A stretch of 40,122 nucleotides of DNA from Brachionus plicatilis. Taxonomy: Eukaryota > Rotifera > Eurotatoria > Ploima > Brachionidae. Below are positions 13,695 to 23,798 of the stretch, in pieces. The stretch is taken from NCBI GenBank assembly GCA_010279815.1, contig QEOQ01000640.1, positions 2,232,226-2,272,347 on the forward strand, read 5' to 3'. The notes under the pieces were generated by a model that was not told the origin of the DNA, searched no databases, and saw only the letters and a list, made by a program, of their open reading frames with translations. How positions within the stretch are numbered: the stretch's first letter is position 1; each line of letters begins with the position of its first letter. Made by a program: the position numbers and the translations under genes.

Positions 13695-15370
13695 GTTGCT
13701 TCCCTAGCTTTCTCAACCTCAATTGAATCAATCTAGTTTGCTAGGTAAACTAAAAAATATTTATTAAAACTAAAAATTTAGTATATTGATTAATAAAACA
13801 TGAAAAATTCTCTTTAAATATTAAAAATAGTTAGCCATTTTGTTTTAAAATTTTTACTGTTTGCAAAGCTATTATTATGTTCGAATTTTAAATTTTTTAT
13901 ACCTTAAATCAAATTATTTTCTTTTCATTTCCAAGGTAATTTTTTAAATAGCAAACATGCAGCTATTATTTAATTTTTCTTGATTTTTTTTTAAACAATT
14001 TTTTCAAAAATTGAACAAACAATTTTCACGAATTAGTTGAAAGTTAATCTGTTAAATTTTTTTGATAATAGTTTAATTTTGAGCTAAATTGATTAGCGAT
14101 TGTAAATCAGATTTATGATTTTAATTTATTATTTAAAAAGTCTAAAATTAAGTTTCAGATCAAATGAAAATAAACTTGACATAATATGTCAAGTTATAAT
14201 GTCATAGTAATATTTTATTTTTTTATTAATTTTAAAAATATTTAATTTTATATTTTGATTTTTTATCTTGATTTCAAACTTCAATTTGACGAAATTGCTC
14301 ACCTAATTTTAAAAAAGTTAGTAAGGTACCATTAAAAAAAATTAGTAAATGGTACAAAATTTGAGAGATGGAGAAGGAATATCTATTTGGTTAAAGGAAG
14401 AATTTAAGTTTAAGCAAAGTAATTCATTTGATAAATACTGTGCATACATTCTCTGTATTTTTATTTTTTCTATTAAAATAATATTTAATAACACTCTTTT
14501 TTATTTTTAGTCTTTATAATTCACCAAAAAGCGTACTTCTTTTAGAACTTTTCCTGTATATCTAAAAGAGATTTGGAAATTTATTCTAGAGGGGCGATCT
14601 TGATGGAGTTGAAGCACAATTTCACATAGCATTATGTAAGTCTTCAAATTTACTTAGGTCTTCAAACCAAGAATAACGATAAACTAAATAAAAAAATCTC
14701 AAAAAATATTATTTACATTACTTCTTAAAAAAATGTTCCTCTAAAACCTTAGAAATTTTTTGTTCACCTAATCTAAAAATTGTTTACCTAATCATATTTT
14801 AATTCACCTTTTCGTGAAAAAAAAAATTAGATGAAGTATGGTTCATCAAACCGACTAGACCCAAATTAAATAAAATTGAATTCGCAGAGAATAAATTGAA
14901 AATGCTTAGTTTGTCTTATGATTTAAAAAATTTTTGCCATCAAAGAAACAAACAGTGCAAAACATTGCTTCAATTATTAAATTTTCGATCTAAATAAATT
15001 TTTCAAATTTTACAGAGGTATCTTTGACTTGAAATGTTTTTTTCTAGATTACTGGCCAGCGATCCAGGAGAATATTTTTTTAAGAAAATCATTTTACATT
15101 GATATTTAATAATTTTTTTGCAATGAAAAATGCATGTTTTGAATTTGAAACCGAGATGCAAATCTTTGCTAATTTTTGACTAATCTAAATTATAAATTAC
15201 TAAAATAATATAAGATAAAAAATTAAAATAATTTCATCAGTGTAATTAAAGCTAAAACTTTAAAATAATTATAAACATTAGCTCAATTTTTTTAATTTTA
15301 TTATTAATTTAAAATAATTACAAATCTTTAACCGAAAAAAATTAATTTTAGACATTTTTTACTTGACAAA
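13695..15370. other. divergent intergenic region between MKK-A and PITP-2
   Basis: Should contain the promoters of both genes. A perfect 10-bp-arm hairpin lies at 14173-14195. A near-identical direct repeat of about 20 bp (TTG[C/T]TCACCTAAT) occurs at 14295 and 14760. Between them, plus-strand frames read like decayed coding sequence: an ATG frame from 14349 (MVQNLRDGEGISIW...) and a later stretch around 14595-14650 (GDLDGVEAQFHIALCKSS) reached only through in-frame stops. No family recognised. The rest is A/T-rich with nothing I can name. Confidence 0.35.
14173..14195. repeat. perfect hairpin-forming inverted repeat
   Basis: Arms AACTTGACAT and ATGTCAAGTT are exact reverse complements around a 3-base loop. 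It lies in the shared upstream region of MKK-A and PITP-2, so it could be a protein-binding site, but no function can be read from it. Confidence 0.6.
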
Positions 15371-16618
15371 ATGTTGATCAAGGAATAGTAATAATTTCAA
15401 AAATTTATTTGCTTATTATCTTAATTAATTTTGTTATCAATTTATTCAATGTGAGATAATGAGTAAATTTTGGTAATATTTTTTTGACATTATAAATTTT
15501 AGCCGAGTTATTCTTCCGATGACCGTAGAAGAAGTAATATAAGACATTTTTTTGGCAAATTTTTTAACTCTTCTTAGTATCAAGTTGCTCAGCTATGGTC
15601 AGTCGCAAAATCAAGTAAAGAAAACACTGGTGGTGGCGAAGGAATTGTAGTATTGAAAAATGAACCCTTTAACAATAAAACAGATCTTTTTGAAAATTAC
15701 ATATCAGGACAATATACAGAAAAAATTTACAAACTGCAAAGCAAAGTTCCATGGTGGGTGCGAAAGCTTGCACCTAAAGGAAGCTTGGAATTACATGAAG
15801 AGGCATGGAATGCATACCCATACTGTAAAACAGTTATTGACGTAATATTTTGTCTTGTCAAATTTTCGCTTTCTAATTCTCCAATTTAGAATCCTGATTA
15901 TATGAAAGAAAACTTTTTTATTCGAATTGAATCTCTTCATGTTCAAGATGACGGGTCTTTAGAAAATGTAAAATGGTCAATAACTAAACTGAACTTTTCT
16001 CATATTTTATTTAATTATAGCCTTTTAATTTATCTAAAGATCAATTAAAAAAACGAGAAATTATCAACATAGACATTGCAAATGACCCAGTTGCTGCAGG
16101 AGTGAGATAAAATTAAAAAAAAAAAACATTTATTTTAAATTAAAATTAAATAATAAAAGGATTATGCTGAGAACGAGGATCCGACAAAATTTTTATCTCA
16201 AAAAACTGGCCGAGGTCAGCTCAAACCAAACTGGAAACAGACCACAAAACCAATTATGTGTGCATACAAACTTGTATCTGTTGAATTTAAATGGTTTGGT
16301 ATTCAAGGAAGAATTGAAAATTTTATTCAGACTGTAATTTTATTTTTGTCTAAAATATTAAGGACAGATTAAAAAGTTTTGAAAAATATTAGAGTGAAAG
16401 AAGGCTTTTTACAAAATTTCACAGGCAACTATTTTGCTGGATTGACGAATGGCACGGACTAACAATGGATGATATCAGAAAAATTGAAGAACAAGTTCAA
16501 AAAGAATTGTCAAAGGTGAGTTTTATTTGGGAAAATTTTCGAGCAAATTTCATTTTTGAATAATTATTAGGAAATAAAAGAAGGAGTTGTGAAAGGATAT
16601 GTTAGTAATGATGAATAG
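15371..16618 (+). CDS. PITPNA/PITPNB: class I phosphatidylinositol transfer protein, copy 2 (PITP-2)
   Basis: Paralogue of PITP-1. Exons: 15371-15387, 15503-15533, 15578-15841, 15890-15967, 16021-16101, 16160-16333, 16393-16515 and 16571-16618, encoding 271 residues. The first seven exons have exactly the same lengths as in PITP-1 and all seven introns fall at the same codons and phases, so the copies arose by DNA duplication, not retroposition. It starts MLIKEYRVILP and keeps [33 protein letters not shown] and [11 protein letters not shown]. The docking pair is again Trp-Phe (EFKWFGIQG). The two proteins differ mainly after the GGGEG loop, around residues 125-160, and in the last exon, where this copy lacks the acidic GDDDE end. 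Both reading frames are intact, which suggests both are used. Confidence 0.95.
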
Positions 16619-17792
16619 ATTTTTTAAACTATCGCATTTCCAATATTATGATCTATTTAATTTTATATGATTTATGTGAATTATTATTTTTAAAATTTAT
16701 CTTAGCTTATTTTTAAAATTGAAGTATGAATAAAAAAAATTAAAAATTTTTATTTTAGTCTCAAATTCAAATTAATAAATTTTTAAGGAAATATATTAAG
16801 AAAATCCGCAAAAAAAATTAAAAAGAATGTAAATTAATTCTTAAAGGGAGTAGAAAAAATAATTTTTTATTAGCAGATGACTATTAAATGACTTTGTGCC
16901 TAAAAAAGAGCATTAAATTGAAAAATATTGATCATTAAGCTTATCAAAAATTTATCTTTCATCAATATCTCCCAAAAAAGTAGAAAAAAGAAAATCAGTC
17001 CAAGTTCATTTGACCAAATTGAATAAATAATTTAATAAGCAATTTTAAAGTATTTGAAGAAAATACAAACAAATTTTTAAATCGTTTTCTACTTTAAAAA
17101 ATCTTTAACGAGTCTGTGTTTTTATGGTTCAAAATCTATCTCAATACAAATACCAATTTGAAGCTTCTGAAGCGTTTCGAAAGTTAAACTCACATCTTAA
17201 ATTGATAACACTTCAAGAAATCTAGTCAGTCTTCAAAAATTCAAATATTTATGATTAGTAAACTGATATCAGCATTAAAATATTGAATTCAAAATTTAGT
17301 TTTTTTAACAAATTTAGAAAAATAAAACACTAATTTTCAAGTTTTTTCAACGATTTTATTATTCATTGATTTTCACAAAAACTAAAAAAAATTACATTTA
17401 CAAACACAGATTTTTTTCATCGCCAAAAAAAAATGTCGATAAAATCAACAAAAATATAAAAATTTCTCAAAATCAAACTTACCGGACTCGATGCCTTTTT
17501 GAATCCTAGTTAAATTCGATTATTTAGAATCAAATTTTATTTTTATTTATTTGAGTCAAAAATAACTCCATTGTGGAGAAGCAAAAATTAAAGTTTACAA
17601 AAAAAAAAATCAAAATATAAAATGAAAAATTTAAGAATCAAAATAAAAGAAAAGATCAAAATATTTTATTTCTAATTTTATTTTAATTTATTGTTTTTCA
17701 ATTTTCAATTATTAGTTGTATATACCAAGCTAAAGCTTCTTTAAATTTAAAATTTTTTTTATTTTCTATTAACAAAAAATTTTAGATAATTA
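16619..17792. other. 3' flank of PITP-2, no gene seen
   Basis: Contains the presumed PITP-2 3' UTR, then A/T-rich sequence with stops in all frames. I see no coding exon, RNA gene or delimited repeat before the MITE that begins at 17795. Confidence 0.5.
16729..16734 (+). terminator. candidate polyadenylation signal of PITP-2
   Basis: AATAAA about 110 bp past the stop, followed by an A run. The call rests on position only, since the hexamer is common by chance in this composition. Confidence 0.3.
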
Positions 17793-17794
17793 TA

Positions 17795-18468
17795 CAGTGC
17801 TGCTACAATACCTTGAATTCGTAAATTACCCATAATTATTGTAAAATTCAGTGAAAAAAAAAATCCGAAATTTCTCAAAAAAAAACCATTTTTATGAAAA
17901 AAAATTTTTTTTGTTAATTTTTGAAAAAGTAAAAAAAACAAAATTTGATTGAATATTTTGAAAAAAATTGACGTAAATTTCGGTAAATTTTTGTAAAAAT
18001 GGTAAAAATTCAACAAAAAAGGAAAACTGGATGTTTTATTATTATATTCTATTTTTTTTTAAATTATAAAAATTAATATTTTAATATTGTCCTCATTAAA
18101 CTTATCCACAAAATTATTAAAAATAAGAATAAAATAAATTCAAACACACACTTTTATGATAAAAAAAATAAAATTTTTATTTTTTTGTAATAAATTTATT
18201 GTGAATATAACAAATTACTTTAAGTTCAAAAAAGTTTATATAAGACCATGTCAAATTATTAATTTTTATAATTTAAAAAAAAAAATAGAATACAATAATA
18301 AAAAATCCAGTTTTCCTTTTTTGTTAAATTTTTACCTTTTTATACAAAAATTTACCGAAATTTACGTCAATTTTCGTCAAAAAATTCAATCAAATTTTGT
18401 TTTTTTTACTTTATGATTACCACTATTTACGTAAAATATGGTGAATTAAAGGTATCGTAGCAGCACTG
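17795..18468. mobile_element. Tc1/mariner-type MITE (long inverted repeats, TA duplication)
   Basis: Ends are CAGTGCTGCTAC(A/G)ATACCTT in inverted orientation, each flanked by TA (17793-17794 and 18469-18470), as in Tc1/mariner insertions. Inside, about 130 bp at 17926-18055 is nearly the exact reverse complement of about 18283-18412, so the whole element can fold into a long hairpin with a loop near 18056-18282. The left arm is longer between the outer and inner repeats, from an insertion there or a deletion on the right. There is no transposase; open frames in the arms are by-products of the repeat. It lies between the convergent ends of PITP-2 and MKK-B and explains part of why that gap is longer than the PITP-1 to MKK-A gap. 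Confidence 0.85.
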
Positions 18469-18470
18469 TA

Positions 18471-18991
18471 GCAAAATATCATAAAATAAATCAATTTAAA
18501 TTTCAAAAAAAATTTAGAATCTTCTTTTATTAATCTAATTATATTTGTAAATAACTTTGAAAACAAGATATTCATAAAAAAAAATATCTAAATAAAAAAT
18601 TTCTATTTAATTTAATAGTGACATTGTGAAATTTCATTTTAATCTTAAATACGAAAAATAAAAAAAATATCTGATTTTTTTAATTTGTTCTTCAAAAAAA
18701 TAAATTAAAACAATATTTATATAATCCAATTTTCGCAAAAACTCTGCGTAATTGATTGCATATTTATTTTAAATACTTTTAAATAACGTGAAATTTTTTT
18801 CGAAATTTGCACATTATTTCACTTTTTCTTCTTAATTTCGCTTGCAAACAAGTTTAAGACTGTGATGAAAAAAATTAATATTTTTATAAAAAAAAAAATA
18901 AAAATAATTTTTTCTTTTAGTATTAAAAAATTTTTGAAATTTCACAATGTTTATACTGTTTTACAAATATGTAAAGTATCAAATTTTTGAG
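18471..18991. other. 3' flank of MKK-B, no gene seen
   Basis: A/T-rich sequence between the MITE and the MKK-B stop, presumably including its 3' UTR. No coding exon or RNA gene seen. Confidence 0.5.
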
Positions 18992-20385
18992 TCAAAAGTC
19001 TTCCAAATCTTCATCAATATCATCAATTATACTTTTAATGAACTCAAGATCGTTGGGATATTCTATATATTTTTTAATAAACTCATGTTCGAGGAGCTCC
19101 GAACAAGAAATCCTCTCATCAGGCCATTTGAACAAACTAACAAGGAAAAAACAAATCTAATAAATTTCTCCAAGCAAATGAAATTTACCAATTTTCCACT
19201 AGGTTACATAATTCTGCACTAAATTTTGTCTCATCTAATTTGGGAGGGTTCTTGGAAACTATTACTTTAATTAAAGTCAATAGTTCGGACGAGCCATTGA
19301 ATGGATGGTAGCCTGTTGATATTTCTATCTAGAATATTTGAATTGTTATCATCTTGCTCTAAAACAAAAAAACTTAAAATTACCAAGCTGATTCCCAAGC
19401 TCCAAATATCAGATTTAATGGAGTGCTGTCCACCAGTCATAGAAGTGTCGATTTTTTCAGGCTTATGCAAATTTTTTTTATTTGTTTGTAATTTATTTTA
19501 AAATAATTTACTGCCATATAACTCTGGCATCCTTTTTCAAATGTCATACAAACGGAATTCTGTGCAAAACCACTTATTCCCAAATCACACAATTTGATCT
19601 CACCGGTATAATTTAAAAGGATATTAGATGGTTTTATGTCTCTATGGATCATTTTTATTTGCTTCATAAAATACAAAGCTTTTGAGACTGCGTGAGCGAC
19701 CTTGGATATGAATAATTCTGGCATTTTTTTGTACAGAGCGAATACCTTGGAATAAAAACGATCCAAAGATGTATCCATTTCTTCTGTTAAAATCCAGATA
19801 GCAGACTAAAAAAAACAAAATTAACTTTTTATTTGATTTAGAAAAAAAAAATAACCAACTTCGGCATGAATTGCTCCGTAAAATTTAATCAAACTAGAAC
19901 ATTGATTACCAATTTTTAGCAGAGCTTTGAGATCCATGTCTTCATTTTTGCTATCGTTTGCTTCCATTTGACTTTCTTCTATCATCTTAGAGTACACAAT
20001 TTTTATTATATCTAAATGTAAACATCAAAGTACTTTGACTGCAAAAGTTTGATTTGACGGTTTATGAAGCATTTTTATCACAGTTCCAAAATGGCCTTTG
20101 CCAAGGAGCTCTTTTTTTTCCAATTCCTCAAATTTAACCACCATCTCTTCTTTTGATTCAGGATAATTATCAAGCATTATTGTACATTCTCTGGACAAAT
20201 TAAAATTTCTTTATTTTAAAAAAATATAAATAAGAAATTTATCATTAAAGGTAGCATTATTCACTTTGCTTGCTTCTTTTCTAGTTTTATTGTGGTCAAT
20301 TTTGCAATTTTAGCTTCAATTTATGAAAAAAATTATAGAACAAATGGACTTCAAGCAATTTGTTACTTTTGTTTCTTTTGTCCAT
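18992..20385 (-). CDS. MAP2K3/6: MKK3/6-type MAP kinase kinase with DLG motif (MKK-B)
   Basis: Predicted activator of p38-type MAP kinases. Minus-strand exons: 20385-20367, 20313-20265, 20208-20034, 19985-19860, 19805-19512, 19461-19384, 19328-19189 and 19136-18992, encoding 341 residues. Introns match those of MKK-A and MKK-C in position and phase. Seen: a basic N-terminus (MDKRNKTKIAKL) with a weaker docking pattern, glycine loop GKGHFGTV at 59-66, ATP lysine K81 in FAVK, HRDIKPSN with D179, activation-loop S207 and T211, intact APE and the IWSLGISLIEI segment. DFG is DLG (197-199), a change tolerated in some active kinases. The activation loop has one extra residue (FEKGCQSYM) compared with the other copies. 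The acidic C-terminus ends EDLEDF. It is closer to MKK-C than to MKK-A, for example in TSLDRFYSK and in the last exon. Confidence 0.92.
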
Positions 20386-21018
20386 TTCTGAAGAATTTTG
20401 GAAAAAAACAAGTTTCTAGAAATTTAATAAAATGAGCCAATTTTACTTTTTCATTTATGATATTCATTATAATTATTCAATGGTATTTAGTCAGTTAATT
20501 TAATGTTTAATTTGATGTAAACATTTTAATTAACAAAGATAAAATATAATTAAAGATTGTGAAGTGCGTGTTTAATAGTATAATGAATTAATTCTAAATT
20601 ATTAAGCATGAGGTATTTTTGAAATAGAATCTTAGATCTAATTGTTTTTTTTTTCAAAAATTACCTTTAAATCATCTTTTCTACCATGTCTTTTTTTTGT
20701 TGAATAGTTCATTATTTAAAACTTAAGTATCTTTCTAGTTTTAAATTTTAATTTTATATATCATTCAGCGAATAATGCCTGTTTAAAAATATTCACGATT
20801 TTAAATTAAATTTATTAGTTATTGACAAATATAATTCCGAGGCGCTGAGTTATTTTATTTGGTAGCTAATTTATGTATTAAAAAAATATTACATAGACCA
20901 TAATTTTCGCAGCAAATAATTTTCTAATTATTTTGATAGTGCACAAAAATATATTTTGTTTCAGAAAAATATAAAAAAATTAACTATTAATTAAAATCGA
21001 CTTCTATAATATAATTTT
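20386..21018. other. upstream region of MKK-B, no gene seen
   Basis: Presumed promoter side of MKK-B, then A/T-rich sequence without a recognisable exon, RNA gene or delimited repeat. Confidence 0.45.
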
Positions 21019-21482
21019 TTAATAACTTATTTTTTCTGACTCGAAAGGATTTTCGTCATCAGTTTCTATGTCTGGTTTTTAATTTGACATAAGTAGTTTT
21101 TTCAAAGCTTTCTGATTACAATTTTTAGTGAAGGTGTTTTTGAGGTCTATGAATAGGAGATATTCCACATCGAAGGCATTTATTGGGTACTTAATGAATG
21201 ATGATGAGGGTTTTGAGAATCCATTAATTTCTTTAAAATGACTTTCAGGTGTTATTTTTCGATAAGATTGATTATATAATGAAATATTGTTATTCATATC
21301 AAATCCTTCAATTCCATCACTTTCATCGCTAACATCAATGTATTCTGAAATTGCTACGCTATTTTTTAAAATTAGCAGCACTAAATTATCCATAAATTTG
21401 AGACAATCAATCTATGCACAATGAATACCCTGGCAATTTTCGATTTTAAAGCCATTTATAAACCCCGAGAATGACAAAAAAA
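21019..21482 (-). pseudogene. broken ORF of unknown family, probably transposon-derived
   Basis: The main open frame is 21393-21079 (104 codons from ATG, MDNLVLLILKN...), with ordinary amino-acid composition and an acidic patch (YIDVSDESDGIEGF). The same frame stays coding-like on both sides across single stops. Upstream, after a good acceptor at 21483-21485, it reads FINGFKIENCQGIHCA, then TAG, then IDCLKFMDNL. Downstream, after TAA, it reads KPDIETDDENPFE before a second stop at 21019-21021. Two isolated nonsense codons inside otherwise sensible sequence suggest a decayed gene end. The position beside two DNA transposons makes a transposase C-terminus the likeliest source, but no family is recognised. 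A young cellular gene using only the 104-codon frame is the alternative. Confidence 0.4.
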
Positions 21483-21795
21483 CTGAAACAATAATTTGAA
21501 AATATACTCCAATTAGTGTTTTTTGGCATATAATTATCACCTGTGTTTATTTTGTGCAAAAAAAAAAACTAAATTACTGAATTTAGAACAAAATTTTTTA
21601 TTCATTACTATTTTTTAGAAAAATATAGCACTAATTATCTAGGTAGAATAAAGGTTCTGTCACTCTTTTTACAGTCCATTTATTTCCCTCAAATTCTCAA
21701 TAAAGGCATTTTTTAGTATCCTCCAAAGAGCAAAAACTTTAGAAATCAAAATAACTTTTACCTTTTCCTCTAGTTTTTCTTTTAGAATTAGGTTT

Positions 21796-22169
21796 AAAAA
21801 CCTGGGGTTGTGAAGTTCGTTTCAATTCGATCATTTCAATTCAGAAAAACTTGAATAACTTTATTACTAAAAGAGATAATTTAGTTCTATAAAATGTTTA
21901 ATTATAAGCAAATTTGCTTAATGCAGTAGAATAGGTGTGCAAAATACTCTGCAATTGTCTGCATTTTGCACGCCATTAAAAAGTATTCTAATCAACTTTA
22001 CAAGTATATTGCAGAGTTTTTGCAGACATATATTTTCGGATTAAGCAAAGTTGTTTAAACATTTAGCATTTTACAGAACTAAATTGTTTCCTATAATAAA
22101 AAAGTTATTCAAATTTTTCTGAATTGAAACGATCGAATTGAAATGAACTTCACAACCCCCAAAAACCTG
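21796..22169. mobile_element. 356-bp foldback DNA element with 9-bp target duplication
   Basis: AAAAACCTG occurs exactly at 21796-21804 and 22161-22169 and flanks an element at 21805-22160. Its ends begin GGGTTGTGAAGTTC, and the two arms match as inverted repeats for over 100 bp each (left from 21805, right back from 22160), leaving a short centre near 21920-22045. It has no coding capacity. A 9-bp duplication suggests a Mutator-like origin; an 8-bp reading with one more G on the left would fit hAT. A third, single arm of the same family lies at 37882-37987. Confidence 0.8.
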
Positions 22170-22176
22170 ATCTTGA

Positions 22177-23066
22177 GATATGTTACGCGAAATCATTTTT
22201 GATACCACAATTTTTTAATAAAATACCACAATTTTTAAGTTACATACCACAATTTTATTAAAAAAACCACAATTAATAAAAATATCCATTAAAATTAAGA
22301 AAAACCTTTTTTTTTTATATTTCAACACATATTTATTAAAAAAAACGCAAATATTAAAGCTATATAATTTTTTTTTATTTCACAAAAAATTTATTTAAAA
22401 AAAAAGAAAAAAAAAATGTTTTTTTACCACATTTATTCGGACCAGTCCAGTATCTTCTTTTCGTCATTTTACTGCCACAGTTTTCGCATGATTTTGACTC
22501 GCTGTCAAACGCTTCGTTCTGATCTGATTCGATTCTTGGTCTTTTTGACAATACTTCATCTTCTGAATCTTCGTCAGATTCAATTCCCTTTCTCGTCGAA
22601 ATTCGACCACTTTTTGCCATTTAACGCTTGATTGTACGAATTCATCTAACGATTCGCAATCATGCAAAAAATCAAAAGTCCTACCTGTGCTTCTTTTGTT
22701 TTTTGTTAAAGGTTCAGTATCTTCGACTGTGTCGTTAAAGTTATTTTCTAAAATGCTTGCACTGGACATTTTAAATTTTTTTTAATTTACATGTAATATA
22801 ATTATTTCTATTTTACTTCCACTTTTTATTTTGAATAATTTCAACACTTGTAAATAGGGTCAAAAATTTAAAAGAATGAGTTTTTTAATTAATTAATGGT
22901 CTTCTTAATCAAATAAGTGTCAATTTTATATAATAAGTGTTTTTTTATTTAATTAAGTATAAATCTTTATTTTTATGGATTATTTTAAAAATTGTGTACA
23001 TTTATTAAATAATTGTGGTATTCTATTAAAAAATTGTGTAACCGATTTTAATGGGCCGATATGTTA
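22177..23066. mobile_element. 872-bp DNA transposon remnant with 9-bp target duplication (MULE-like)
   Basis: GATATGTTA occurs exactly at 22177-22185 and 23058-23066. The element between (22186-23057) has imperfect terminal inverted repeats (left CGCGAAATCATTTTTG..., right end GGCCCATTAAAATCGG... when reversed), merging into matching ACACAATTTTTTAATA blocks. Several copies of TACCACAATTTT sit in direct order inside the left end, with the inverted motif inside the right end, resembling subterminal binding sites. On the minus strand it carries a coding remnant (separate entry). The 9-bp duplication and the FLYWCH-like start of the protein fit a Mutator-like element that has lost its catalytic part. 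The left duplication begins 7 bp beyond the neighbouring foldback element. Confidence 0.75.
22375..22769 (-). pseudogene. N-terminal transposase-like fragment in the MULE-like element
   Basis: From ATG at 22769 the frame reads MSSASILENNF..., then KRSTGRTFDFLHDCESLDEF and SSVKW, which resembles the start of MULE-associated FLYWCH-type proteins. Between about 22620 and 22560 the sensible reading moves to another frame: acidic IESDEDSEDE, then a possible zinc ligand set CENCG...C near 22476-22435. After that comes a possible donor (TGGTAAAA) and A/T-rich sequence with no further exon. The frame change is too sharp for a normal intron (a 37-bp gap at most), so I read it as a frameshift. No catalytic domain is left. 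Family assignment is inference from the N-terminal pattern and from the host element. Confidence 0.4.
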
Positions 23067-23798
23067 TTAGGAATTTCTTCAATCAAAGACATTTTTTTTA
23101 ATTTATCTATGCCGATCTAAAGCTTCTTCAGATTAAAAAAAATAACAAAAATCAAGGAAAAATAAAATAAAAAAATTAAAGTATAATATAATGGACAAAT
23201 AAAATAGACATATTGTTAATAATGACAGGTGCAAAATGTTTGAGTATTGAACAGTTTATTTATTTTTTATTTATTTGTTTTTTTTGATGGTATAAGAGTT
23301 TCACTTCAATCAATTATGTATTAATAAATTAAAATAGTGATAAATTTAAATGAAATTGACATTAATTACAAAAAAAAACTAAAATGTTTTTATTTTGTTC
23401 CTAATTCAGTATTTTAGTTTTTTAAATACATATTATTGTTATATATTTGTTTTTTTATATATTTTAAATCATATTTAATAAAATTTAAATCAATATTTAA
23501 AATTAATAATTTAAAAGTTAGAATTTATTTAAAAGCTTTTTGGAATTGTGCGAACTTAAATTTTTCAGTCATTAGATATAATATTAATTGTTAATGTAAG
23601 AATTTTATTTTATTGACAAAAATCAAATATTTTAGCATAAAGGTAATTTCAATATGAAAACGATTTAAATTAAGTAAAACAATTTCTTTTAGACTTTAAT
23701 TTTAGCTATTTTTTTTTTAAATAAACTTTATAACAAACTGTAATTTGGATTTTTTATTTAGATTTTAAAAAAATTCGTCTAGATATTCATTCATATAC
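23067..23798. other. A/T-rich interval, no gene seen
   Basis: Between the transposon cluster and the 3' end of the SAXO-like gene. Stops in all frames, no repeat or RNA gene that I can delimit. It includes the presumed 3' UTR of that gene. Confidence 0.5.

Noticed and set aside
17759..18416. Two opposing open frames of about 85 codons
   Set aside because: They lie in the arms of the MITE and mirror each other because of the inverted repeat.
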